From assembly GCA_009838195.1 (NCBI GenBank), contig VXSC01000047.1:124001-188000 (forward strand): 64,000 nt of DNA, given 5' to 3'. Below, one piece after another: positions 18,294-27,028 of the stretch. Under the pieces are notes generated by a model. That model was not told the origin of the DNA. It was given only the letters and a program-made list of their open reading frames with translations, and did not search any database. The stretch comes from Rhodothermaceae bacterium. GTDB lineage: Bacteria; Bacteroidota; Rhodothermia; Rhodothermales; Bin80. Both the position numbers and the translations under genes were made by a program. Position 1 is the first letter of the stretch, and every line of letters begins with the position of its first letter.

Positions 18294-20126
18294 TTAATTC
18301 TTGATCGGCCAGTATACCCCGAAACGCAGCTGCCCTGCTGGCAGCGGATAATCTGCAACCAACTCATTCCCGGCCATCAACCCTGTTCCACTGGTCACAT
18401 TCTCATAGAGTACATATACGGTTGCCGCGCGAATGCCTCCCTCCACCACCAGATCAAGGGTATAGGATGCTGGAATGGGGGAGCGTTCCTCGGACGGGAT
18501 GACCAGTAGTCCGGTGGGAGCGTGTAGGGTGCGGCTCGTCATTGCACTCCATGACCGTCCGCGTAGAGAAACGTCTATTCGCAGATCCCCGGTAAAAAGA
18601 ACCGCACGAAATCCCAGCTGTCCTGACAATGCCCAGTCCGGAAGGATGCGTTTTGCATTGTCACTGATTCGTCCGGTCTCGGTAAACCCAGCGTTCACGG
18701 CAGCATAGACTCCACGATCCGGCTGCGCTGCAAGATCCAGACGGATCCCGGCTCCGAGCGCCGTATACGTATCTTGGACGACCTGTACGGAATCAACAGT
18801 GATCTCCTTATAGTCCGGTATATCCTGGGCACCGGACACAAACCCATAGGGCATGAGGGTGAGCCGCCCTATACTTAAACCGATTCCCGTATGAGCCTGC
18901 AGTACACGCCCTGCTCCAGTCCCCTTATTGACCAGATAGTCCCCCCATCCGGGCATCACGGCAGGCCCCGCACTATAGCTGACCTCCACATAGGGATCAA
19001 GAACAGATATGGATGCGCCCCATTGCAGGCGACCCCGGGGGGACCAGTCTCCCGTTTGATTCCGCAGACCTGCCTGCGCGAGTAAATAGCCGGATTGCAG
19101 TTGAAGAGAATCCCCGAGTTGAAATTCAATCAACGAAGCCTGATGCCCCTCCGGCAGGGCACTCCCCGCAGGGATCCGCTGCGTAAATGCATCAACTCGC
19201 ACACGCAACCGGTTCCGATCGAACTTGAAATCTCTCAGGAGGGATCCCCCAAACCGCCGGGCTGATGCCCCTACACCGGCATAGTGACCGGATTGGGTCG
19301 TCAGGTACATTGAGGCCGTTAGGATCTGCGTCTTGAATGTGGCCAGTACATCATTCCGCACAGTTCTCCTTGTCTGTCTTTCACCGATAACCCCGGCGAT
19401 CAGACGATTATATCGTGTATCCTCTGCGCCCAATACACCGCTGTGAGCACCCAAGCGGCGCTGGTTATGCAGATACAGGAGTTCCAAGGACCATGCGATT
19501 TGTTGGTAACGCGTTCTGAGAAGAAGCTGTCGCTGCCGCTGCAAGCGACTTCCGGGATAATCTCCTGCATCCGAAGCACCTCCGTAAGCAAATAATCCTT
19601 GCAGGCGACCCGGCTGATCAAACAGGCGACTCCTCTGCTGTGCGTGCAGTGCAGTCACTCTCTGCAATTTATGGCTTCCCGCCTGATAGTGTAGCTGGGT
19701 ATGCGGTTGGGACGTATCTACCGTTCGGAGTTCTGTTTGGATTCCTGTTATCCCGCCCGGTAAACCGGGACTTACTTCCGCCGATCTGAGGAGCGCTGTG
19801 GGGAGTAAATCATAGCGACTACGGCCTGTCAGCAGGTCATCAAAGGGAATCGCCCCGAAATAAAGCTGAACCGACTGTGGGCTGAGTCCGTGAATACTCC
19901 AGGCAGCCGGCCACGCAAATGTATTAAAGTCATACACAAAGCTACCTGGAATTTGTGTGAGTGAGGATGTGATGTCGTGATTCACCGTCAATATTGCACG
20001 GTTGAGCGAGTCCTCCGCGGCACGAAATGACATAAATGAACGTACGGTGTCCGCCTGAATCTGGGCGTGCACGACTGGTGCACTCAAGCCCACCAGGCAA
20101 AGCAGGACCGCACGAAACGAAAGCAT
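18294..20126 (-). CDS. putative outer-membrane beta-barrel protein, unknown
   Basis: This 610-residue protein has a signal peptide (MLSFRAVLLCLVGLSAPVVHA) and a short N-terminal region resembling a plug (SVQLYFGAIPFDDLLTGR). Long alternating amphipathic strands typical of an outer-membrane barrel follow. No TonB box or recognised ligand-binding motif is evident. The spacing between strands and the closing strand LRFGVYWPIKN are consistent with 14 or more strands, but I did not count them rigorously. It begins 1 base after the stop of the NDUFA9-like gene, so the two are co-transcribed. A porin or TonB-receptor relative is possible, and the substrate is unknown. Confidence 0.7.
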   Translation of the reverse strand: MLSFRAVLLCLVGLSAPVVHAQIQADTVRSFMSFRAAEDSLNRAILTVNHDITSSLTQIPGSFVYDFNTFAWPAAWSIHGLSPQSVQLYFGAIPFDDLLTGRSRYDLLPTALLRSAEVSPGLPGGITGIQTELRTVDTSQPHTQLHYQAGSHKLQRVTALHAQQRSRLFDQPGRLQGLFAYGGASDAGDYPGSRLQRQRQLLLRTRYQQIAWSLELLYLHNQRRLGAHSGVLGAEDTRYNRLIAGVIGERQTRRTVRNDVLATFKTQILTASMYLTTQSGHYAGVGASARRFGGSLLRDFKFDRNRLRVRVDAFTQRIPAGSALPEGHQASLIEFQLGDSLQLQSGYLLAQAGLRNQTGDWSPRGRLQWGASISVLDPYVEVSYSAGPAVMPGWGDYLVNKGTGAGRVLQAHTGIGLSIGRLTLMPYGFVSGAQDIPDYKEITVDSVQVVQDTYTALGAGIRLDLAAQPDRGVYAAVNAGFTETGRISDNAKRILPDWALSGQLGFRAVLFTGDLRIDVSLRGRSWSAMTSRTLHAPTGLLVIPSEERSPIPASYTLDLVVEGGIRAATVYVLYENVTSGTGLMAGNELVADYPLPAGQLRFGVYWPIKN

Positions 20127-20127
20127 C

Positions 20128-21036
20128 CTACAACCGGAGACGCAAGTATCCTAGATTCTCTTCGTTGAATGGGCGCTCAGTCACCTGGAATAGATTGTAG
20201 AAATGGGACGCGTCTCCAACGTTACCAGCAATGAGCATGGTGAGTTGATCTGGCGTGATCGGCAACATACTGCCGCCAAAGCGCATCCCGGTGCGCACAA
20301 ACGACAGGGGTAATTTGATTTTTGGTTTCGGCTTCATCCCAAGTGCCCGGGTGATCACATCCAACAACTCAATATAGGTCAATCGGTTAGGCCCCACAAG
20401 CGGAATGGTCTGTCCGTGTGCCTCGGGGAGGGTCAAAGCCTGGACGGTTGCCTCTGCAACCTCTTCCACGGAAACAGGCTGCAGTTGATAAAGACCATTC
20501 CCGAATACCGGCAGAATGGGAAACGGCTTGATCAGAGTTCTCGAGAGCACTGTACAAAACTCCTCCCGCTCCATTCCCGGATCTCCAAAAATCAATCCAG
20601 GACGAAGAACACACCAGTGATCGAGGTCCGAGTTTCGCACAGTTTCTTCGGCGGCCCATTTCGTGGTGTGGTACTTCGTGGCTCCATCCTGTGAGGCCCC
20701 ATTGGCACTCACGAAGACGAGTCTGGGCACGCAAGCTATTCTGGCGGCATTGGCGACATTTTGCGTTGCACGCGTATGAAGTGCTTCAAAGGTTATTTTT
20801 TGCGCTGGTACCTCTTCGATGATCCCAACCAGATGAACCACTCCATCCACATCGTCCATGAACTGCCCCAAAGTACCATTGATATCTCCGCGTACGACCT
20901 CTACCTGTTCCCCTTCAAACCCTTCTGGAGCGCCACCCCGTCGTACAAGAACACGAACCTGATAGCCCTTTGTCAATAACTCACGTAGTACGTGGCGGCC
21001 AACAAAACCAGTCCCACCTGTTAATAGTATGCGCAT
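20128..21036 (-). CDS. NAD(P)-binding epimerase-like protein, NDUFA9 type
   Basis: This 302-residue atypical short-chain dehydrogenase begins with the Rossmann motif GGTGFVGRHVLREL, then VVRGDINGTLGQFMDDVDGV and FVSANGASQDG at the active-site strand, and ends with a sterol-dehydrogenase-like region. This pattern matches the complex I NDUFA9-like/YbjT group that binds NAD(P) and often has structural or quinone-related roles. The usual YxxxK catalytic pair is represented by YHTTKWAAE, so the Tyr-x3-Lys is present. The substrate is unknown. It is the first gene of the leftward block, with its start 75 bases from the divergent rsmD. Confidence 0.82.
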   Translation of the reverse strand: MRILLTGGTGFVGRHVLRELLTKGYQVRVLVRRGGAPEGFEGEQVEVVRGDINGTLGQFMDDVDGVVHLVGIIEEVPAQKITFEALHTRATQNVANAARIACVPRLVFVSANGASQDGATKYHTTKWAAEETVRNSDLDHWCVLRPGLIFGDPGMEREEFCTVLSRTLIKPFPILPVFGNGLYQLQPVSVEEVAEATVQALTLPEAHGQTIPLVGPNRLTYIELLDVITRALGMKPKPKIKLPLSFVRTGMRFGGSMLPITPDQLTMLIAGNVGDASHFYNLFQVTERPFNEENLGYLRLRL

Positions 21037-21111
21037 AGGATTTCAGATTTACCGTTACTACGCCTGCAATTCATGTATGATGCGTCCGCAAAATAATAGG
21101 AAGAGCCCATA
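21037..21111. promoter_or_regulatory. divergent intergenic control region
   Basis: These 75 bases separate the leftward envelope block from rightward rsmD, so promoters for both directions should lie here or inside the flanking gene ends. I see no clear Bacteroidota -33/-7 pair, and no operator or hairpin that I would name. Confidence 0.35.
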
Positions 21112-21645
21112 ATGCGTATCATTGCCGGCAGTCTGCGCGGCCGTAAATTGGCCCGACCAAAAGACCTGAAAACGCGCCCGACCACGGATCGGGTACGCGA
21201 GGCATTGTATGCTTTGATTGAGGCTAGAATTTCGTTAAGAGATGCCCGACTGCTTGACCTGTTTTCCGGCACGGGTGCTCTCGCACTGGAAGGACTCAGC
21301 CGTGGTGCGCACCATGCGATTCTCGTAGAATCGGACCGCAAAGCCGTCAATGCCTCACAGAAAAATGCTGAGCAGCTGAACTTAACCTCGAAATGTCATT
21401 TTTTATGTGCGGATGCCGTAATCTACCTGAAACAGTATCGCGGAACTCTATTGGATCTCATCCTTGCCGATCCCCCATATGAACTTGAAGCAATGAATGA
21501 TCTCCCGGATCTTGCACTTCCTTGTTTGCGCTCTGGAGGACTATTTGTGGTTGAACACGATACACGAACCCGATTTACCGGGCATCCTTCTCTGAACACC
21601 AGCCGCGGCTACGGTCGCACGCATGTAAGCATATTCCAGGCGTAA
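21112..21645 (+). CDS. rsmD: 16S rRNA (guanine966-N2)-methyltransferase RsmD
   Basis: The 177 residues start with MRIIAGSLRGRKLARP, the family signature. They contain the SAM-binding motif LDLFSGTGALALEGLSRGA and the catalytic LADPPYE motif of N2-guanine methyltransferases. The enzyme methylates G966 of 16S rRNA. coaD follows 4 bases later, and the rsmD-coaD pairing is widespread in bacteria. Length is slightly below that of the E. coli protein but complete. Confidence 0.95.
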   Translation: MRIIAGSLRGRKLARPKDLKTRPTTDRVREALYALIEARISLRDARLLDLFSGTGALALEGLSRGAHHAILVESDRKAVNASQKNAEQLNLTSKCHFLCADAVIYLKQYRGTLLDLILADPPYELEAMNDLPDLALPCLRSGGLFVVEHDTRTRFTGHPSLNTSRGYGRTHVSIFQA

Positions 21646-21649
21646 TCCT

Positions 21650-22120
21650 ATGAAACTGGCTGTCTATCCCGGCACATTTGATCCCTTCACACTTGGTCAT
21701 CTGGATATTGCAGAGCGTGCACTTCGTGTATTTGACCGACTTGTGATCACGGTCGCCATCCATGCAGAGAAGTCAACGCTCCTGCCCCCAGAAGTGCGTA
21801 TTGATCTGATTCAGCGAGCTACCACTCATTTAGATGGCATCCAGGTCATGAGCTTCGACGGCCTGATTGCCAAGCACGCAAAAAATTTGGGGGCCTGTGC
21901 ACTGGTTAGGGGGCTGCGTACTTCCCGGGACTTTGACTACGAGTCACAGATGGCGCACACAAATCGCAGGATGGTCCCGGAACTTGACACGGTATTTTTC
22001 CATACTTCTGCGGCCCATGCTCTGACGAGTTCCTCTCTGGTTCGCGATATCCTGCGATGGAATGGAGATATTCGCCCCTTTGTACCTGCGGTGATTGCAG
22101 AGGAACTCATGAAAAAATGA
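21650..22120 (+). CDS. coaD: phosphopantetheine adenylyltransferase
   Basis: CoaD transfers AMP from ATP to 4'-phosphopantetheine, the penultimate step of coenzyme A synthesis. The 156 residues contain the nucleotidyltransferase motif YPGTFDPFTLGHLDI, the substrate loop with ALVRGLRTSRDFDYE, and TSSSLVRDI, the variant of the C-terminal SSxxVR motif. Length is normal. It forms a two-gene unit with rsmD. Confidence 0.96.
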   Translation: MKLAVYPGTFDPFTLGHLDIAERALRVFDRLVITVAIHAEKSTLLPPEVRIDLIQRATTHLDGIQVMSFDGLIAKHAKNLGACALVRGLRTSRDFDYESQMAHTNRRMVPELDTVFFHTSAAHALTSSSLVRDILRWNGDIRPFVPAVIAEELMKK

Positions 22121-22399
22121 CGTTCTCCTCGACTCCAATCTCTGGTAAGGAGCGGCTTTCCAACCCGACTTCTGCTTACAACACCTCCGTCCCTGTAACA
22201 ATAAATAGATACAAACTGCGAGTCAATTGGCAATATTCATTCAAAGGTGCCTAAGTTGTTGAGTTGTTTGGCAACTATACATACCGTCTCGACCAGAACT
22301 CAATTTACAGCGACCACTATAATAGATGAGTCTTCATTCTATTTGTGGAAATTTGACCTTTATCCATCACTGTAGTGGTAAAACCAAAAAGATTAAACC
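22121..22399. other. intergenic region before the first binding-protein gene
   Basis: These 279 bases hold no gene that I recognise. A 16-base stretch at 22226-22241 (ATTGGCAATATTCATT) also occurs inside the following gene at 22625-22640, which could be chance or a scrap of a further copy. The last 80 bases are AT-richer and probably carry the promoter of the binding-protein gene, but no clear core elements stand out. Confidence 0.3.
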
Positions 22400-23491
22400 A
22401 TGAATTATCCCAATAAATCAGTTGCATTTTCGCTCTTGGTCGCCCTGCTGGCTACTGGGTGTAGTACGGAAACTCCTCGCTCCATCACGGCGGTGTCCTG
22501 GGGAGGCTCGTATGGACAAGCTGTCAATGAGGCAGTGAACATTCCCTTTGCCGAGGAGATGGGCATCAATGTTGAGGTCGAGGACTACAACGGAGGCCTA
22601 GCCCAAATCCGCGCACAGGTGGAAATTGGCAATATTCATTGGGATGTAGTGGATCTGGAATTCGCCGATGCGGTGCGCGGATGCGACGAAGGACTTCTGG
22701 AACCAATCGATATCGACATACTGCCGCCCGGCCCTGATGGAACACCGGCTATTGAGGATTTTGCGGCCGAAAGCCTGACCGAGTGTGGTGTAGGCAATCT
22801 CTATTGGTCAAGTGTGTATGCTTACAGTGAAGCGACCATTCCTGGTCCCAAGCCCACTACGATGGCTGATTTTTTTGACTTGGAGACCTTCCCCGGTCGT
22901 CGGGGAATGAGGCGAGTACCGCAGGTAAATCTTGAATGGGCGTTGATCGCAGACGGTGTACCCCTGGATCAGGTGTACGCCACGTTGGATACCCCCGAGG
23001 GAGTTGATCGTGCTTTTGCGAAACTCGAGACGATCAAGGACGAGGTGATCTGGTGGGAAGCAGGTGCCCAGCCGCCACAAATGTTGGCCGACGGGGAAGT
23101 GATCATGACCACAGCCTACAACGGCCGCATCTTCAACGCACAGGTGCTTGAAGATCAGCCATTTGTGATTGTATGGGACGGACAGATGCTTGATGTGGGA
23201 CAGATCGGAATTGTCCGAGGCACTCCACGCCTCGAGGAGGCCCTGGAATATGTTGTCTTCGCAACCAGCGCAGAATCACTGTCGCGGATCGGGAGGCGGA
23301 TCTCATATTCCCCCGTGCGGAAATCCGGGATGCCACTGGTGACTACTCATGTGGTGGCCGGCATCGAGATGGAACCACACATGCCGGCGAGTCCCACGAA
23401 TACACAGCGTGCCCTACGTTATGATTCAGCTTGGTGGGTTGACCACCAGGACGAAATGAACGAGCGATTTAGTGCGTGGCTAGTCCGCTGA
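22400..23491 (+). CDS. PotD-like solute-binding lipoprotein, copy 1
   Basis: This 363-residue extracellular solute-binding protein of the spermidine/putrescine (PotD, COG0687-type) superfamily has a lipoprotein signal ending VALLATGC (Cys21). It opens with ITAVSWGGSYGQA, the typical first strand, followed by DVVDLEFADAVRGCDEGLLEPID. Such proteins capture polyamines or related small molecules in the periplasm for an ABC importer. No ABC permease or ATPase gene lies nearby, so the partner is elsewhere or this copy has another role. The downstream copy differs at about 45 positions by eye (roughly 88% identical). Ligand identity cannot be deduced. Confidence 0.88.
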   Translation: MNYPNKSVAFSLLVALLATGCSTETPRSITAVSWGGSYGQAVNEAVNIPFAEEMGINVEVEDYNGGLAQIRAQVEIGNIHWDVVDLEFADAVRGCDEGLLEPIDIDILPPGPDGTPAIEDFAAESLTECGVGNLYWSSVYAYSEATIPGPKPTTMADFFDLETFPGRRGMRRVPQVNLEWALIADGVPLDQVYATLDTPEGVDRAFAKLETIKDEVIWWEAGAQPPQMLADGEVIMTTAYNGRIFNAQVLEDQPFVIVWDGQMLDVGQIGIVRGTPRLEEALEYVVFATSAESLSRIGRRISYSPVRKSGMPLVTTHVVAGIEMEPHMPASPTNTQRALRYDSAWWVDHQDEMNERFSAWLVR

Positions 23492-23822
23492 GACTATTTA
23501 CGACTGAGGACACCCGTGCACAAGCGAGATCGTAGTTGACCTTCGGCACACCGAGTCCTTACGAATCGGCAATGAAGCCACCATAGATACAATTTACATT
23601 GACCGTATCCGGGACATGGCAGTTGACGCTCGGGGGCGCATGCGAAGTTCCGGACGGGGAGCATCAATATTTTGAGTCAAAACACCCCCAGAGAGGCCGA
23701 TGTACGGATGGCCCAGTACATTGCACATCGTGGCATTCATGTGGACACGATTTTTGAAAATCTTTTCTTTACCGTGAATACTATGGTTCACGATATACAC
23801 ATACTCATCAATAGATTAAACC
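23492..23822 (+). pseudogene. spacer with possible beta-propeller gene remnant
   Basis: No intact gene fits here. The frame from about 23535 to 23676 reads LRIGNEATIDTIYIDRIRDM then AVDARGRM before a stop. This resembles the N-terminal part of 6-bladed beta-propeller proteins common in Rhodothermota and Bacteroidota (typically a conserved RIG, then a VDxxGRIYV strand). No start, signal peptide or later blades follow, so it would be a decayed fragment. The first 68 bases are also part of the duplicated unit. The match is by memory of the family pattern and could be fortuitous. Confidence 0.35.
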
Positions 23823-24914
23823 ATGAATTGCCCAATTAAATCAGTTGTTTTTTCGCTCTTGGTCGCCCTGTTGGCGATTGGGTGTAGTACGGATGCTCCT
23901 CGCTCCATCACAGTGGTATCTTGGGGAGGCGCGTTTGCACAAGCCCTCACTGAAGGGGCCAATATTCCCTTCGTCGAGGAGACCGGCATCGACATTGAAC
24001 TCGAAGACTACAATGGAGGTCTCGCCCAAATCCGCGCACAGGTGGAAGTAGGCAATATTCATTGGGATGTAGTAGACATGGAATTTGCCGATGCGGTGCG
24101 AGGATGCGACGAGGGACTTCTGGAACCAATCGACATCGACATGTTACCGCCTAGCCCTGACGGAACACCCGCAATTGACGATTTTGCAGCTGAAAGCCTG
24201 ACTGAATGTGGTGTCGGCAGCATCTATTGGTCAAGTGTGTATGCATACAGTGAAGCGACCATTCCCGGCCCCAAGCCCACTACGATGGCTGATTTTTTCG
24301 ACTTGGAGACCTTCCCCGGTCGCCGGGGAATGAGGCGAGTACCGCAGATTAATCTTGAATGGGCCTTGATCGCAGACGGGGTACCTCCAGATCAAGTGTA
24401 TGCCACGCTGGATACCCCCGAGGGAATTGACCGCGCTTTTGCGAAACTCGAAACGATTAAGGACGAGGTGATCTGGTGGGAAGCAGGTGCCCAGCCACCA
24501 CAAATGCTTGCTGACGGGGAAGTGATCATGACCACAGCTTATAATGGTCGCATCTTCAATGCACAGGTGCTTGAAAACCAGCCATTCGTGATTGTGTGGG
24601 ATGGACAGATGCTCGATGTGGGACAATTCGGAATTGTCCGAGGTACTCCGCGCCTCAAGGAGGCCATGGAATATCTTGCCTTCGCAACCAGTGCAGAATC
24701 ATTGTCGCGGATCGGGAGTCGGATCTCATATTCCCCAGCGCGGAAGTCTGGAAGGCCACTGGTGACTACTCATGTGGTGGCTGGTATAGACATGGCACCA
24801 CACATGCCAGCGAACCCCGCCAACATTCAGAATGCCCTACGTTATGACTCCGCTTGGTGGGTTAACCATCAGGACGAAATGAACGAGCGATTTAGCGCGT
24901 GGCTAGTCCGCTAA
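23823..24914 (+). CDS. PotD-like solute-binding lipoprotein, copy 2
   Basis: This is the second copy of the preceding gene, with the same length (363 residues), lipobox VALLAIGC (Cys21) and fold motifs (ITVVSWGGAFAQA, DVVDMEFADAVRGCDEG). Substitutions cluster at residues 31-60 and 280-350, while residues 134-250 are almost unchanged. That suggests a shared core with possibly altered ligand or partner surfaces, or gene conversion of the middle. No ABC membrane or ATPase genes follow; the next gene is an NCS2-type permease 344 bases on. Both copies look intact and expressed. Confidence 0.88.
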   Translation: MNCPIKSVVFSLLVALLAIGCSTDAPRSITVVSWGGAFAQALTEGANIPFVEETGIDIELEDYNGGLAQIRAQVEVGNIHWDVVDMEFADAVRGCDEGLLEPIDIDMLPPSPDGTPAIDDFAAESLTECGVGSIYWSSVYAYSEATIPGPKPTTMADFFDLETFPGRRGMRRVPQINLEWALIADGVPPDQVYATLDTPEGIDRAFAKLETIKDEVIWWEAGAQPPQMLADGEVIMTTAYNGRIFNAQVLENQPFVIVWDGQMLDVGQFGIVRGTPRLKEAMEYLAFATSAESLSRIGSRISYSPARKSGRPLVTTHVVAGIDMAPHMPANPANIQNALRYDSAWWVNHQDEMNERFSAWLVR

Positions 24915-25258
24915 GGCTGTCTCCGGTTGGGAATACTCGTGTACAGACGAAATCGTAATTGGGCTTCTGTCCGCCGAGGGCATTGCATTTTGGATCCGTT
25001 GGCTTGACCATCAATACAGACAGAACCCATGGCCTTGGAAATACCTGGGGTCCGCATGATCGACTTAGGGAGCACCACAACCTTTCGAACCTGTAGTCTG
25101 ACAGAGATTCGGTTCAAGACCTTTCTTTAGTCTCGGATTAAATTTATATTTTACCCGACCAAATTTAGGCAGAAAATTTCACGGACAAGTTCCCGCCTAA
25201 GATCCAGGAATATGTGGTGCGGTACTGATCGTGGCGCATTGCTGATCAAGCAATAGGG
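24915..25258. other. intergenic region before the permease gene
   Basis: These 344 bases hold the 3' flank shared with copy 1 (first ~70 bases), then unrecognised sequence. An AT-rich tract at about 25135-25190 (TTAAATTTATATTTTACC) is the likeliest promoter area for the permease gene. TATATTTT there is one base off the Bacteroidota -7 consensus, but a matching -33 element is not clear. No RNA gene or terminator is apparent. Confidence 0.3.
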
Positions 25259-27028
25259 ATGCAATCTAATAATTCCAACTCATCGACGGGCATTCTCTAC
25301 GAACCCGACAGTAAACTGTCCGTGTCTGTTTCCCTTGGGCTGGGACTACAACTGATGGTTGTGGGGCTCTCCGTGACAATTTTATTGTCCATGGTTGTCT
25401 TTCGGGCCGGTGGAGTGAGTGAAGCGTACCTGATCTGGGGTGTATTCGCTGCCATTGTAGTTACGGGCCTAACGACGGTTATGCAATCCATGCGAATAGG
25501 GCGCTTCGGGATGGGGCATATACTTCTGATGGGGACAAGTGGAACGTACATTGCCGTTTGCATTGACGCACTCAATAGCGGGGGAGGCAGCATGCTCGGC
25601 ATCCTCGTTCTTGTCTCGGGCCTGATTCAACTTGCCATCTCCCAGAAACTCTCGCTATTCCGGAAAATTTTGACCCCGACCGTCTCGGGCACTGTACTTA
25701 TGCTGATTCCGATTTCGGTCATGTCAGCTGTGTTCAACCTGCTTGAAGATGTCCCGGCGAATCAACACTCAATGGCAGCTCCTCTCGTTGCATTCGTAAC
25801 GGCTGCTGTGATGTGCGGTGTGTACCTTGTGGCCCGGGGAATACTTCGTTTATGGGCATCCATCCTGGGGGTTGTTGCAGGAACACTCGTTGCTGGTGCG
25901 TATGGCCTTTACGACATCTCCCGGATCATGGAAGCTTCATGGGTTGGATTACCGGAGTTGGGATGGCCTGGACTCGATATTCACTTTGGGTCGGCTTTCT
26001 GGGTGCTCCTTCCAGGATTCATTCTCGCAGCCACCATCAGTTCTATCCGCACAATGAGCAGTGCGGTTGCCGTACACCGGGTTTCCTGGCGCAGGCCGCG
26101 AGCTGTAGATTATCGCTTGGTTCAGGGGGCCGTGGCCACCGATGGAATCAGTAATATGTTTTCGGGCCTTTTGGGAGCGGTCCCCAATACAGCTTACTCG
26201 CTGGGCGCCTCCCTATCCCAACTCACGGGAGTTGCATCCCGCCACGTTGGAATCGCCGCAGGTCTTTTATCGTTGGTGTTGGCCTTCCTCCCCAAAGTGA
26301 TCGCCATGGTTTTGGCAATCCCGGGACCGGTTTTTGGAGCCTACCTGATCGTAATGATGGCGATGCTGTTCATGATTGGGGTTCAGATGATCGTTCAGGA
26401 TGGGCTAGATTACCAAAAAAGCCTCATCGCTGGTGTCTCGTTCTGGCTTGGCTTAGGGTTCCAGAGTCGCTTAATTTTTCCAGATGTCGCGACTGAATTT
26501 GCAGGAGGCCTTCTCAACAATGGGATGACCGCGGGCGGGATTATAGCGATTCTCATGACCTTATTCATGAAGATGGCGGAATCCCGGCCAAAACGCCTCA
26601 CGGTTGAACTGGACCTTTCAGCCCTTACACTACTCATGACATTCCTTGACGAATTTGCGACCCGGCAAAAATGGGGGCAACAGATGAAGGACCGTCTGAA
26701 TGCGGTGGGAGAAGAAGTATTCGTCACCCTCCTTGATCAGTACGAGGCGGACAAGCAAACTGGAAAACGCAATCTCCTATTACTTGCACGCAAGGTGAGT
26801 GGTGGGGCTGTACTGGAATTCGTTTCTACGACGGGCAAAGGAAAGAATCTCCAAGATCAGGTCGCCCTGCTTAGTGAGCAGGCTGAAGAAGGTTTACTCG
26901 AAAAAGAAATCTCTCTGCGCCTGTTGCGCCATTTAGCAGCCTCGGTGCGCCACCAACAGTATCATGGAGCAGATATTATGACCGTTCGTGTGGATCTTCC
27001 CAAGCCGACTGCTCAGTATACCGTGTAG
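25259..27028 (+). CDS. NCS2-type (xanthine/uracil permease family) transporter with C-terminal GHKL-like domain
   Basis: This 589-residue protein has two parts. Residues about 25-440 are strongly hydrophobic, with roughly 12-14 helices that follow the NCS2/SLC23 nucleobase-ascorbate permease pattern (GHILLMGTSGTY, TPTVSGTVLMLIP, TDGISNMFSGLLGAVPNTAY). The usual NxGxxxxTR region is altered. Residues about 455-589 are soluble and resemble a degenerate histidine-kinase/anti-sigma ATPase fold: LNAVGEEVFVTLLDQ at the N-box position, then strands ending ADIMTVRVDL. The substrate is unknown, purine-like by family. The C-terminal domain may regulate transport or sense nucleotides, which is inference. 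It follows two orphan binding proteins but is not an ABC component. Confidence 0.8.
   Translation: MQSNNSNSSTGILYEPDSKLSVSVSLGLGLQLMVVGLSVTILLSMVVFRAGGVSEAYLIWGVFAAIVVTGLTTVMQSMRIGRFGMGHILLMGTSGTYIAVCIDALNSGGGSMLGILVLVSGLIQLAISQKLSLFRKILTPTVSGTVLMLIPISVMSAVFNLLEDVPANQHSMAAPLVAFVTAAVMCGVYLVARGILRLWASILGVVAGTLVAGAYGLYDISRIMEASWVGLPELGWPGLDIHFGSAFWVLLPGFILAATISSIRTMSSAVAVHRVSWRRPRAVDYRLVQGAVATDGISNMFSGLLGAVPNTAYSLGASLSQLTGVASRHVGIAAGLLSLVLAFLPKVIAMVLAIPGPVFGAYLIVMMAMLFMIGVQMIVQDGLDYQKSLIAGVSFWLGLGFQSRLIFPDVATEFAGGLLNNGMTAGGIIAILMTLFMKMAESRPKRLTVELDLSALTLLMTFLDEFATRQKWGQQMKDRLNAVGEEVFVTLLDQYEADKQTGKRNLLLLARKVSGGAVLEFVSTTGKGKNLQDQVALLSEQAEEGLLEKEISLRLLRHLAASVRHQQYHGADIMTVRVDLPKPTAQYTV

Larger units (their letters stand above)
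22390..24985 (+). repeat. tandem segmental duplication of a binding-protein gene
   Basis: Two units, about 22390-23560 and 23814-24985, each carry a 363-codon gene. They share an AGATTAAACCATGAAT start context and roughly 68 bases after the stop that align without gaps at about 68% identity, mostly transition differences. The coding parts are much better conserved, which suggests both copies were kept by selection. The unit limits are approximate. Confidence 0.8.

Noticed and set aside
22226-22640. 16-base direct repeat ATTGGCAATATTCATT at 22226-22241 and 22625-22640
   Set aside because: A repeat this short is expected about once by chance in 64 kb, and the flanks do not align, so it is not called a mobile-element footprint.
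24911-25117. Minus-strand open frame in the spacer after the second binding protein
   Set aside because: It overlaps the duplicated 3' flank and has no known motif, signal or ribosome-binding site, so I do not call a gene.
22400-27028. Binding proteins plus permease as one ABC importer
   Set aside because: The membrane gene is an NCS2-type secondary transporter, not an ABC permease, and no ATPase gene is present; the spacer before it is 344 bases.
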